Shown one piece after another: positions 52,314 through 60,364 of a stretch of 64,000 bases of DNA. The notes under the pieces were generated by a model. It was not told the origin of the DNA. It searched no databases and saw only the letters and a list, made by a program, of their open reading frames with translations. The stretch comes from Microbacterium hydrocarbonoxydans. Its GTDB lineage: Bacteria > Actinomycetota > Actinomycetes > Actinomycetales > Microbacteriaceae. The translations under genes were made by a program, and so were the position numbers. Within the stretch, counting starts at the first letter, position 1. The number at the start of each line of letters is the position of its first letter. Where the stretch lies: positions 248,001-312,000 of the forward strand of contig NZ_JYJB01000009.1 in the NCBI RefSeq assembly GCF_000956475.1. Direction: 5' to 3'.

Positions 52314-52387
52314 TTCGTCTCGCTCCGCTCGCTCAACGACCGGAACGGGGTCACCGCGTTTCGTCTCGCTCCGCTCGCTCAACGACC
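52314..52387. repeat. two inverted-orientation copies of the GTTGAG repeat
   Basis: Two copies (52314-52341 and 52357-52387) of the reverse complement of the 50.3-kb repeat, with core CTCGCTCCGCTCGCTCAAC. Together with the copies at 50288-50530 they bracket the HNH gene. The second copy ends 14 bp from the stop of fusion C. Confidence 0.75.
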
Positions 52388-52401
52388 CGCGGACCGCGCG
52401 C

Positions 52402-53844
52402 TCAACGAGTGGAGGCGAGCGCGGCTCCGGCCGCGAGGGCGGAGGAGGCGAGTTCCAGGTGCCGGCGGGTCATGTCGGCGGCATCCGCATCGATCCACTC
52501 GTGGCCGCCCCACTCGCTGCACAGCGTGCCGGTGAAGCCCGTTGCCGAGAGCTCCGCACCCAGGGCGCGGATCGGGGCCGACACTCGGCCGTCCGCATCG
52601 TCGAGATCCCAGAACTTGAGGTGAAACGCACCCACCAGCGGCAGAACCGCCCGCAGATCGGCGGCATCCGATCGCCCGAACCGCACGATCATGTCCATGT
52701 ACAGGGCGTGCAATTCCGGCGGCACCCCGCCTGAGCGCAGCAGCGCGACCACGGCATCCTGCGTCGCCTGGTCCTTCCAATCATCGCGCAACCGAGTCAG
52801 CAGCTCGCCGGGTATGCCGCCGGCCTCGAGCCTGTCCAGGTACGACACGGGGAGGGCCGGCATGAGCATGCTGATGTCGACGAGCAGCCGCAGATGGTCG
52901 TCGTCGAAGTCGGCGATCGTCTCAAAAGCGGCAGCATGAGCAGTGGATGCCGGATGCTGCTGCCCCTGCGCCTCCTCGAACAGCATCAGATCGAGGTCGT
53001 GCAGCACAGGCAGAATTCGTTCGAGCAACCCCTTGCCCGCCTGGCCGATGGGCAGACGAACACCCTGCGCACCCACGCGCTCGGCGGTGCGCAGCTGCGG
53101 CAGAAGGAACTCCAGGCGCTCGGCATCCGTGCGCCGCCTCGTCGGCGATGCCCAGTCGTCGAGGCTTGCGCCGACGATGCTCACCGATCCTCCGACGGCG
53201 GCGAGGCGCTCACGCAACTGCTCCGCCTCAGCATCCGCCACGGCAGGAAACGAACGCCACAGCTGCCCCGGTTCGAGTTCGATCACGGAAGCGACCCCGA
53301 GCGACACGATGTCGACCGCGATGTCGGGCGCGGCGCGCTCGGAGCGGATCACCTCCGGCGTCCAGTTGAACGCGCTGGCGGCGAGCGTCCACCCGGTCGG
53401 CAGGGGCGTCGCCGAATCGACCGGCGACGGCACGGCGGCAGCAGTCGCGGTCGCGGAGGGCGTGTGGCCCTCATCGACTGCCAGCATCCGGTGCACGTGG
53501 AAGGGAAGGGTGAGCGGTGCGTCCGGACCTGCAGGCAGGTAGGGGATCGTGAGAGAGAATTGCGCCACGACCTCGTGCGAACCCGCGTCGAGACGACCAG
53601 GGCCCAGCAGCGGGAGAGGTTCCTGCAGAAACCACCATCCGTCTTCGTGCGCGAGATCGGCGACGTCGATCACCCGGCCGCCGACCTCGCATTGGAGTTC
53701 CGGCACCGCGACCCCATCGATCGTGATCGTGAGGCCACTGACGCTCCACAGGGGCAGCGACCGGATCCACGGCAGCGACAGCAGCAGCCGGAAACCTTCT
53801 GGCGTCGAGGACAGCGCGTCGTCGCGCAGGCAAGCAAGCGTCAT
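52402..53844 (-). CDS. single-chain C-glycoside deglycosidase, beta-alpha fusion C
   Basis: 480 residues. N-terminal beta domain (LSLPWIRSLPLWSVSGLTITIDG; VDEGHTPS at the end of the domain), Ala/Pro linker near residue 150, then a diverged TIM barrel. Candidate metal-site residues lie in MLFEEAQG, LLVDISML, GAFHLKFWDLDD and CSEWGGHEW. It is the most diverged of the three fusions: the Glu-x-His motif of the others is replaced by Glu-Glu. ATG 53844 follows GGAAGAG and gives the same N-terminal length as fusion B; ATG 53859 is also possible. It lies downstream of a ROK regulator in the same direction. Confidence 0.75.
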   Translation of the reverse strand: MTLACLRDDALSSTPEGFRLLLSLPWIRSLPLWSVSGLTITIDGVAVPELQCEVGGRVIDVADLAHEDGWWFLQEPLPLLGPGRLDAGSHEVVAQFSLTIPYLPAGPDAPLTLPFHVHRMLAVDEGHTPSATATAAAVPSPVDSATPLPTGWTLAASAFNWTPEVIRSERAAPDIAVDIVSLGVASVIELEPGQLWRSFPAVADAEAEQLRERLAAVGGSVSIVGASLDDWASPTRRRTDAERLEFLLPQLRTAERVGAQGVRLPIGQAGKGLLERILPVLHDLDLMLFEEAQGQQHPASTAHAAAFETIADFDDDHLRLLVDISMLMPALPVSYLDRLEAGGIPGELLTRLRDDWKDQATQDAVVALLRSGGVPPELHALYMDMIVRFGRSDAADLRAVLPLVGAFHLKFWDLDDADGRVSAPIRALGAELSATGFTGTLCSEWGGHEWIDADAADMTRRHLELASSALAAGAALASTR

Positions 53845-53888
53845 CGGGTGCTCTTCCATCTCGGGAACTTCAGAGCAAAGCCTACATG

Positions 53889-53919
53889 CTTATGTCTAAA
53901 ACAGAAATAAGTTAGACAT
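53889..53919. promoter_or_regulatory. inverted repeat with CTTATGTC motif between ROK gene and fusion C
   Basis: ATGTCTAA (53892-53899) and TTAGACAT (53912-53919) form an 8-bp perfect inverted repeat with a 12-base centre. CTTATGTC spans 53889-53896. The right arm overlaps the stop codon of the ROK gene. It is a strong operator candidate for the fusion C promoter and suggests that the shared motif is a half-site. Confidence 0.65.
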
Positions 53920-55180
53920 CGCCCGGGTGGGCGCTCTCGATGGTCGGCCGACCGCCCGCGAACCACCGCGGGAAGGTCACGTCGAACAGCTGCTCGCGCG
54001 CCAGTTCGGCCCCGCCGCGAAGAGGCTCGCGAACGTCGTTGGCGGAGTTGACGATGCTGAGATCGCGAGTCGCAAGGGGAAGTGAGAGCTCGTAGACCCT
54101 CTGCCGCACCTCGGCGAGGAACACCTCGCCGGCGGATGCCACGGCCCCGCCGATCACGATCACGCTGGGGTTGAAGACGTTCACGAGTGTCGCGATCGAT
54201 TCGCCGGCCACCCGTGCGGAACGCTGGATGAGGGAGATCGCGAGCGCGTCGCCGTCGGTGGCGCCTACAGAGACATGCTCCGGAGTCAGCTGATCGCCCG
54301 CGGCCATGATCCGTGCGAGCGCGCCCGACGCTCCGTCGGCCACGGCCGCGGTCGCATCGCGCACCAGGGCCCATCCGCTGGCGACGGCTTCCAGGCAGCC
54401 GATCTTTCCGCAACGGCAGGGCTCTTCGGAATCGCGCACCCGCACGTGGCCGATGTCGCCGGCTGCGCCATTCGCGCCGCGATGCACGTGCCCCTGTGAC
54501 AGGAGGCCCGCGCCGATGCCGGAGCCGATCTTCACGTAGATGAGGTCGAGCTGCGCGACCCCGCGGCGAGCGCGCTCGCCGAACGCCAGGAGGTTCACGT
54601 CGTTGTCGACCCAGACGGGCGCCTCGAACCGCTGCTCGAACCGCTTGCGCACGTCGAAGCCGTTCCATCCGGGCATGATGGGCGGCGCAACCGGTCGGCC
54701 GCTCTCGAAGTCCACCGGACCGGGGACGCCCACGGTCACGGCCCAGACATCCGCCTCGGGGTTTCGCCCGAGGAGCTCATCGATCATCTCCATGACCGTG
54801 TCGAGCGACTCGGCGGGACCGCGCGAGATGTCCCAGGCGCGATGCGTCTGGTCCTGCACGTCGCCGTCGAGCGCCATGATGCCGACGTGGATGTGCAGCG
54901 CGCCCAGAGCGCACACGATGATGCGTCCGCGCTCGGAGCGGAACCGCAGGGTCCGCGGGGCGCGGCCGCCTGACGACGGACCGAATTCGCCATCCTCGAG
55001 GTAGCCCATCTCGATCGCCTGGTCGACGCGCTGTGTGACCACTCCTCGGCCGAGACCTGTGACCCGCCCGATCTCCGGGCGGGTGGTTGCTTCGCCGGTG
55101 CGGACCATGTTCACGATTCGCAGCAGGCTGGTCACTTCGTCGGTCTGAGCGCCGAACCGAAGGGTGGATTCGCTGGCCAT
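53912..55180 (-). CDS. ROK-family transcriptional regulator
   Basis: 422 residues. N-terminal HTH (GEATTRPEIGRVTGLGRGVVTQRVDQAIEMGYLEDGEFGPSSGGRAPRTLRF, about residues 28-80) joined to a ROK sugar-sensing domain. The ROK domain has VDNDVNLLAFGE, KIGSGIGAGLLSQG, GDIGHVRV and the zinc motif CRCGKIGCLE. ATG 55180 is chosen as the first Met with a normal N-terminus. It precedes fusion C and is divergent from a Gfo/Idh gene. A glucose- or keto-sugar-responsive repressor of the C-glycoside genes is the most likely role. Confidence 0.88.
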   Translation of the reverse strand: MASESTLRFGAQTDEVTSLLRIVNMVRTGEATTRPEIGRVTGLGRGVVTQRVDQAIEMGYLEDGEFGPSSGGRAPRTLRFRSERGRIIVCALGALHIHVGIMALDGDVQDQTHRAWDISRGPAESLDTVMEMIDELLGRNPEADVWAVTVGVPGPVDFESGRPVAPPIMPGWNGFDVRKRFEQRFEAPVWVDNDVNLLAFGERARRGVAQLDLIYVKIGSGIGAGLLSQGHVHRGANGAAGDIGHVRVRDSEEPCRCGKIGCLEAVASGWALVRDATAAVADGASGALARIMAAGDQLTPEHVSVGATDGDALAISLIQRSARVAGESIATLVNVFNPSVIVIGGAVASAGEVFLAEVRQRVYELSLPLATRDLSIVNSANDVREPLRGGAELAREQLFDVTFPRWFAGGRPTIESAHPGDV

Positions 55181-55189
55181 GGGTTGATC

Positions 55190-55237
55190 TTGACACAACT
55201 CAGTGCCGCTGATGCGCATATCAGCACCCTCTATAGT
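55190..55237. promoter_or_regulatory. divergent promoter region of ROK and Gfo/Idh genes
   Basis: TTGACA (55190-55195) and a TATAGT -10-like hexamer (55232-55237) lie on the plus strand, not at standard spacing from each other. Between them GCTGAT-N6-ATCAGC (55208-55225) is an inverted repeat that could be the ROK autoregulatory site. Confidence 0.5.
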
Positions 55238-55325
55238 TCGATTCACCACCACTTAGGTACGCTTTCATCGTAAGTTCCTCGTGCCTGACATCGGCGTCGG
55301 GGGAGCATGGTTCGAAGGAGAGCGG

Positions 55326-56363
55326 ATGCCGCGGGGCGTGGGCGTGATCGGTGCAGGCCCCGGCGTGGCCGCCCTGCACCTCCCGACGATCGCGCGGGTC
55401 GCGGACCACTTCAAGATCGTCCACATCGCGGATGCCGGCAGCGGTCGAGCGGAGCATCTCGCCGCGCGCACGGGGGCGGCGCACTCCGCCGGCTCCGCCG
55501 CACTGCTCGCGGATCCGCGGGTCGACGTCGTGGCGATCTGCTCCCCGCCTGAGCAGCACGCCGCCCAGGTGATGGCCGCGGTGCGTGCGGGAAAGCGCGC
55601 GATCTTCTGCGAGAAGCCGCTCGCGCTCACCCGCGACGAGGCGGATGCCGTGATCCGCACCTGCCGCGACGCCGGCGTCAGCCTGCTCATCGGCACGAAC
55701 CACCTGTTCGACCCCGCGTGGGGACGCGCCACGCACCATCTGATCGCGAAGGGCGTGCGCGTGCAGACCGTCCGGGTCATGGCGGCCCTCCCGCCGAACG
55801 GCCGCTACCATGCCCTGGTCACCGAGCTCGAGCAGGTCCAGGGAGCCCATCCTCGTCCGGACATGAGCGACCCGGATGTGGCCGCCGCGATCGTGCGGCG
55901 CCTGCTGCTCGGCCTCGGCGTGCACGATCTGCCGATCGTCCGCGACCTCGCGCCCGCTCTCGAGCGTGTCGTGTACGCCCGGCCGCTCGCGCCCATCGGC
56001 TACGCGGTCGGCTTCATCGCCGACGGCGTGCTCGTGCAGCTGAACGCCGTCATGCTGCCCGGTGGCGCCGACGCGCTGTGGCGTCTCACGGTCGGCACCG
56101 ATTCCGACGAGGTGGATGTGGAGTTCCGCCCCGCCTTCACGCATGACGGCAGCGCCCTCGTGCGGGTGGTCACCGACAGCGGGCGGGTCGTCGAGCATCC
56201 TCGCGAGGAGGTTGACGGCTACGTCGCCGAGTGGCGGGCTCTCGCCGCCCTTGTCGACGGCGTCGAGGTCGTCGAGTACGACGCTCTCCTGGCTGACGCG
56301 CTCTACGCGATCGACCTCGCGGATGCCGCGGCGGATGCCGTGCGAGTGGGGATGCGCGCATGA
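55326..56363 (+). CDS. Gfo/Idh/MocA oxidoreductase (2)
   Basis: 345 residues. NAD(P) motif GVIGAGPGVAALHLP (residues 5-19) and EKPLALTRDEAD (about residue 95), the usual catalytic-region motif. A C-terminal Gfo/Idh alpha/beta domain follows. ATG 55326 is preceded by GAAGGAGA; an upstream frame extension to 55281 lacks this. Divergent from the ROK regulator, so probably under its control. Likely to act on a sugar or keto-sugar. Confidence 0.85.
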   Translation: MPRGVGVIGAGPGVAALHLPTIARVADHFKIVHIADAGSGRAEHLAARTGAAHSAGSAALLADPRVDVVAICSPPEQHAAQVMAAVRAGKRAIFCEKPLALTRDEADAVIRTCRDAGVSLLIGTNHLFDPAWGRATHHLIAKGVRVQTVRVMAALPPNGRYHALVTELEQVQGAHPRPDMSDPDVAAAIVRRLLLGLGVHDLPIVRDLAPALERVVYARPLAPIGYAVGFIADGVLVQLNAVMLPGGADALWRLTVGTDSDEVDVEFRPAFTHDGSALVRVVTDSGRVVEHPREEVDGYVAEWRALAALVDGVEVVEYDALLADALYAIDLADAAADAVRVGMRA

Positions 56364-57142
56364 TCGACGGGCGGGCCGTCGACCAGGGCGCTCGGATCGG
56401 CGTGGTGGCGGATGACGCGGACTATCGCGTCGCCGCAGCGGAGCTGCCGGCGAGCGTGCGGCTGGTCGATGAGGCCGACGGTGCGATCGTGGTGATCGCG
56501 GGCGATGCTCCCGTGCGTGCCGGATCGGCACCCGTCGCGGTGCTGCTCGCCGATCCGCCGATGACGGGGCGATCAGGGCGTGAGGCGCTGCCGCCCGGCA
56601 TTCCTGTCATCGTCGATCGCGCGCGCCTGCGTCCGGATGTCGCCGTCGACGTCGGTGCGCGCTCCGACGCCGTGCTCTTCACGGCCGAATGCACCGCGGC
56701 CACGGCCCGCGTCGACGAGGCGGTGCGCGATGCCGTCGGATGGCTGCGTGTGATCTCGGGGGGCGAGATCGGTGTCGACGCGGTGCACGCGACGGGCACG
56801 GGTGCGATCGCGCTCCTTCGTGCCGCGGGCTGCACCGCGACGGTGTCCGTCACGGTGCTCGCCGACCCGTCTGCGAAGACGCGGCTGCGGGTCCTCGCCG
56901 TCGGCCCGGAGCGTGTCGAGGTCACCGTCGACGGGATCGGCGAAGCATCCGTCGCGCTGTCATCGGAAGCGGGCCGTCTGACCTTCCCGACCCGTCGCGA
57001 GTCGCGTCGCCGGGTCGCCCTGCGGCGGGCCGTCGAAGCCGCATCGTCGCGTTTCGCGAGCGATCTCGACGACCTCGAGCATGACGAGAGGGTGGCGAGG
57101 GAGATCCTGCACGCATATAAACAACCTTTATCTCCAACATAG
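56360..57142 (+). CDS. hypothetical protein coupled to Gfo/Idh gene
   Basis: 260 residues, no family recognised. Residues 1-100 look like a small Rossmann-type domain (IGVVADDADYRVAAAELP, GAIVVIAGDAPVRAG, VAVLLADPPMTGRSG), then an alpha/beta middle and a basic, Arg-rich segment (TRRESRRRVALRRAVEAASSR) before an acidic tail. The first part resembles the start of Gfo/Idh proteins without the glycine motif. ATGA overlap with the Gfo/Idh gene suggests a partner subunit or paired dehydrogenase-like protein. Confidence 0.6.
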   Translation: MIDGRAVDQGARIGVVADDADYRVAAAELPASVRLVDEADGAIVVIAGDAPVRAGSAPVAVLLADPPMTGRSGREALPPGIPVIVDRARLRPDVAVDVGARSDAVLFTAECTAATARVDEAVRDAVGWLRVISGGEIGVDAVHATGTGAIALLRAAGCTATVSVTVLADPSAKTRLRVLAVGPERVEVTVDGIGEASVALSSEAGRLTFPTRRESRRRVALRRAVEAASSRFASDLDDLEHDERVAREILHAYKQPLSPT

Positions 57143-57239
57143 TCACAATCGGCTTCCCTGATGCGTCGAGGGTCGCGAAAGTAGAAGTGCGGGGCAGTTC
57201 CCAGATGGACTCACCGGCCCCTTCCCGAAAGGATCGAAG

Positions 57240-58256
57240 ATGATCAAACTGCTCTCACACCTGTCGTTCGTGTCGATCACGACGCCCGACGTCGAGGCGT
57301 CCGTCGAGTTCTACAAGACTCAGGTGGGCCTCACCGAAGTCGCCCGCGAGGACGACCGGGTGTATCTGCGCTGCTGGGGCGATTACTACTCCTACTCCGT
57401 CGTCGTCGTCGAGGGGCCCGAGCCGGGCCTGGAGACCATGGCATGGCGCACGTCCAGCGCCGAGGCCCTCGAAGAGGCCGCCAAGCGCGTCGAAGCCGCG
57501 GGCATCCAGGGCGAGTGGTTCGACGGCTACAAGATCGGCCGCGCCTACCGCTTCACCGGGCCTCAGGGTCACGAGATGACGCTGCACTGGGATGTCGAGC
57601 GTCACCAGGCCGCGGCCGCCGAGGCGTCGATCTACCCCGACCGCCCCGAGAAGCGCAGCAAGGTCGCGGGGGCCCCTCGCCAGCTCGACCACGTCACCAT
57701 CGCCGCATCCGACGTCGACGCGTTCGTGAAGTGGTACGTCGACGTGCTCGGCTTCCGCTTCATGGCCCGCACCGTGCTCGACGAGGCGCCCATCTCGGTG
57801 TTCTCCGTGCTCACGACGAACGAGAAGTCGCACGATCTCGGTGTCGTGCTCGACGGCTCCAGCCGCGCCGGCCGCATCAACCACTACGCCTTCTGGGTCG
57901 ACACCCGGGAGGAGCTGCTGATCGCCGCAGACACCCTCATGGAGAACGGTGTCCCGATGGAGTACGGACCCAACATCCACGGCATCGGCGAGCAGACGTT
58001 CCTCTACTATCGCGAGCCCTCGAGCCTGCGCATCGAGCTGAACACCGGCGGTTACCGCAACTACGTGCCCGACTGGGAGGCTCGCACCTGGAAGCCCTCG
58101 CTCGGCTCGAACAACTTCTACCGCAACGGCGCCATGCCGATGTCGATGACGGAGTCGTTCCCTCCGGCCGACGGCCCGAGCGCCACCGAGGAGGGCGTGC
58201 CCGACGAGATCAAGGACGCCCTGCTGAACCCGTACGCCAAGCACGGTCAGGGCTGA
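57240..58256 (+). CDS. extradiol ring-cleavage dioxygenase (type I, VOC fold)
   Basis: 338 residues, two VOC domains as in catechol 2,3-dioxygenases. The iron ligands are visible in the second domain: His151 (LDHVTIA), His215 (INHYAFW) and Glu266 (LRIELNTGG), with Tyr near residue 260 (FLYYREP) in the usual place. It opens a catechol-type ring next to the diol. Position with FAH hydrolases and a FAD monooxygenase suggests a trihydroxy aromatic or flavonoid A ring as substrate. Leading gene of the operon, with AAAGGA before ATG. Confidence 0.9.
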   Translation: MIKLLSHLSFVSITTPDVEASVEFYKTQVGLTEVAREDDRVYLRCWGDYYSYSVVVVEGPEPGLETMAWRTSSAEALEEAAKRVEAAGIQGEWFDGYKIGRAYRFTGPQGHEMTLHWDVERHQAAAAEASIYPDRPEKRSKVAGAPRQLDHVTIAASDVDAFVKWYVDVLGFRFMARTVLDEAPISVFSVLTTNEKSHDLGVVLDGSSRAGRINHYAFWVDTREELLIAADTLMENGVPMEYGPNIHGIGEQTFLYYREPSSLRIELNTGGYRNYVPDWEARTWKPSLGSNNFYRNGAMPMSMTESFPPADGPSATEEGVPDEIKDALLNPYAKHGQG

Positions 58257-58262
58257 CGAACC

Positions 58263-58297
58263 CGAGGGTGGGGCATCCGCGCGATGCCCCACCCTCG
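58263..58297. terminator. strong hairpin between dioxygenase and FAH gene
   Basis: A perfect 14-bp stem (CGAGGGTGGGGCAT with ATGCCCCACCCTCG) and a 7-base loop start 7 bp after the dioxygenase stop. No T-tract follows, and the next gene begins 47 bp later in the same direction. It may be an attenuator that gives more dioxygenase than downstream enzymes. Confidence 0.6.
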
Positions 58298-58343
58298 CAC
58301 CACTTCTCTCAGACCGATCTCTGCACGAAACCGAGGACACTCC

Positions 58344-59306
58344 ATGACGACGACGTCAGCCGGGCTCACCGCCCCCTTCGCACTCGCCCGCTACCGTGAC
58401 GGCGACGCCGTGCGCCTCGGTCTCGTGGCAGGCGACCGCATCCGCCCGCTGACCGCCGAGGATCTCGGGGCGTCCGACCTCAACGCCTTCCTCGCCGCCT
58501 CCGACTGGGATCGGCTCGCGGCGCTAGTCGGCACCGGCGAGAGTCTGCCGCTCGCGGACGTCGTCCTCACCGCGCCCGTCGAGCCGCGCCAGGTGCTGCA
58601 GACCGGCGCCAACTACCGCGAGCACGTGATCGAGCTGGTCGCCGCCGGGCTCACGCAGAACAGCGACCGCACTCCTGAGGAGGCTCGCGCCTTCGCGAGC
58701 TCGATGATGGACGAGCGCAAGGCGAACGGCGAGCCCTACTTCTTCATCGGCCTGCCCGCGTGCGTGGTCGGCGACGACGTGCCGCTCGTGCTCCCCGGCT
58801 ACAGCGAGGTGCACGACTGGGAGCTGGAGCTCGCCGTCGTGATCGGCCGCGAGGCGTTCCAGGTCAGTCGAGAGGATGCTCTCGAACACGTCGCCGGATA
58901 CACGATCGTCAACGACATCACCACGCGAGATCTCGTCTTCCGCAAGGACATGAAGGAGATCGGCACCGACTGGTACCGTGCCAAGAACGCACCGGGGTTC
59001 CTGCCGACCGGGCCCTTCCTGGTTCCCGCGCCCTTCATCGACGGGGCCGACGCCACCGTGCGCCTCGAGCTCAACGGAGAGGTGATGCAGAACTCCTCCA
59101 CCGCCGACCTGCTGTTCGACATCCCCGCCCTGATCGCCGGCGCCTCGCAGACGATGCCGCTGCTGCCCGGCGACATCCTGCTCACCGGCAGCCCGGCGGG
59201 CAACGGCCAGCACTGGAAGCGGTTCCTGCGCGACGGCGATGTCATGACCGGATCGATCAGCGGACTCGGCACGCAGATCGTGCGCTGCGTCGGGGAGGCG
59301 TCCTGA
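58344..59306 (+). CDS. fumarylacetoacetate hydrolase family protein (1)
   Basis: 320 residues. FAH-fold C-terminal domain with the metal triad pattern: Glu/Asp in VHDWELELAVVIG (about residues 155-168) and Asp in NDITTRDL (about 190). QTGANYREHV is the conserved His-containing entry segment. It hydrolyses or hydrates a ring-cleavage diketo acid. It is coupled to the cyclase gene by a TGATG overlap. The exact substrate is not visible. Confidence 0.85.
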   Translation: MTTTSAGLTAPFALARYRDGDAVRLGLVAGDRIRPLTAEDLGASDLNAFLAASDWDRLAALVGTGESLPLADVVLTAPVEPRQVLQTGANYREHVIELVAAGLTQNSDRTPEEARAFASSMMDERKANGEPYFFIGLPACVVGDDVPLVLPGYSEVHDWELELAVVIGREAFQVSREDALEHVAGYTIVNDITTRDLVFRKDMKEIGTDWYRAKNAPGFLPTGPFLVPAPFIDGADATVRLELNGEVMQNSSTADLLFDIPALIAGASQTMPLLPGDILLTGSPAGNGQHWKRFLRDGDVMTGSISGLGTQIVRCVGEAS

Positions 59307-60325
59307 TGGCCCTTCGACCGGCTCAGGAACCCAGCCCGAGCGAGAGTCCGGCCGATCTCGATCGCGCGAACCCCGAGGCCGAGATCGCCGCCCGCGCAGC
59401 GGCGTACCGCAACTGGGGCCGCTGGGGCGAAGACGACGTGCTCGGCACCCTGAACTTCATCGACGCGGCCAAGCGCGTGGAGGCGGCTGCGCTCGTGCGC
59501 GACGGCATCGCGGTCTCACTCGCCCAGGCGTTCGACACGGAGGGGCCGCAGAAGGGCTGGCGGCGTCGCACCAACCCGGTGCACACCATGACCGACACGG
59601 GCGTCGACGCCGAACGCGGCAACCAGGGCTTCCCGCACGGCATCGGAGGGGCGGATGACGTCATCTCCATGCCTCTGCAGTGCTCTACGCAATGGGACGG
59701 TCTCGGCCACATCTTCGACCACGGCAACGCCTGGAACGGACGCAGGGCCGGCGATGTGGTGACCAGCGAGGGCGATCTCGTCACAGGGATCGAGCACGCG
59801 GCATCCGTCATCGTCTCCCGCGGCGTGCTGCTCGATGTCGGCCGCCACCTCGAGCCCGAGACGGGCGAGCTCGCCGACGGCCACGCGATCACGGTCGCCG
59901 ATCTCGAGTCCTGCATCGCGGCGCAGGGCGTCTCGAGCGCGATCGGGCGAGGCGACATCGTGCTCGTGCGCACCGGACAGTACGGGCGCACCCGGCGCGA
60001 GGGCTGGGGCGATTACGCGGGCGGCCCCGCCCCCGGCCTCAGCCTCACGACGGCCGGCTGGCTGCATCGCACCGAGATCGCCGCGATCGCCACCGACACC
60101 TGGGGCTTCGAAGTGCGCCCGAACGAGTTCGACGTCCCTGCCTTCCAGCCGCTTCACCAGGTCGTGATCCCCAACATCGGCCTCACGATCGGCGAGATGT
60201 GGAACCTCGAGGCGCTCGCCGCTGCGTGCGCTGAACGCGGACGCTGGGACTTCCTGCTCTCGGCGGCGCCGCTGCCCATCACCGGGGCCGTCGGCTCGCC
60301 GATCAACCCCGTCGCCATCCTCTGA
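59306..60325 (+). CDS. cyclase-family (kynurenine-formamidase-like) hydrolase
   Basis: 339 residues. Conserved segments are STQWDGLGHIFDHGNAWNG (metal-binding His/Asp region, about residues 125-143) and DIVLVRTGQYGR. The family includes metal-dependent amide and ester hydrolases that also act in aromatic degradation. Residues 2-8 (ALRPAQE) are encoded by a diverged REP-like repeat. It probably opens a lactone or hydrolyses an intermediate after ring fission; this is inferred from the operon. Confidence 0.8.
   Translation: MALRPAQEPSPSESPADLDRANPEAEIAARAAAYRNWGRWGEDDVLGTLNFIDAAKRVEAAALVRDGIAVSLAQAFDTEGPQKGWRRRTNPVHTMTDTGVDAERGNQGFPHGIGGADDVISMPLQCSTQWDGLGHIFDHGNAWNGRRAGDVVTSEGDLVTGIEHAASVIVSRGVLLDVGRHLEPETGELADGHAITVADLESCIAAQGVSSAIGRGDIVLVRTGQYGRTRREGWGDYAGGPAPGLSLTTAGWLHRTEIAAIATDTWGFEVRPNEFDVPAFQPLHQVVIPNIGLTIGEMWNLEALAAACAERGRWDFLLSAAPLPITGAVGSPINPVAIL
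59310..59332. repeat. diverged REP-like repeat at 5' end of cyclase gene
   Basis: CCCTTCGACCGGCTCAGGAA at the very start of the coding sequence is a near match to the repeat at 43691-43711. It is translated as residues 2-8 of the cyclase-family protein. Confidence 0.45.
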
Positions 60326-60364
60326 CCCACGCAGAACCAAGAGACAGAACAGGGAGGTTCTGAC

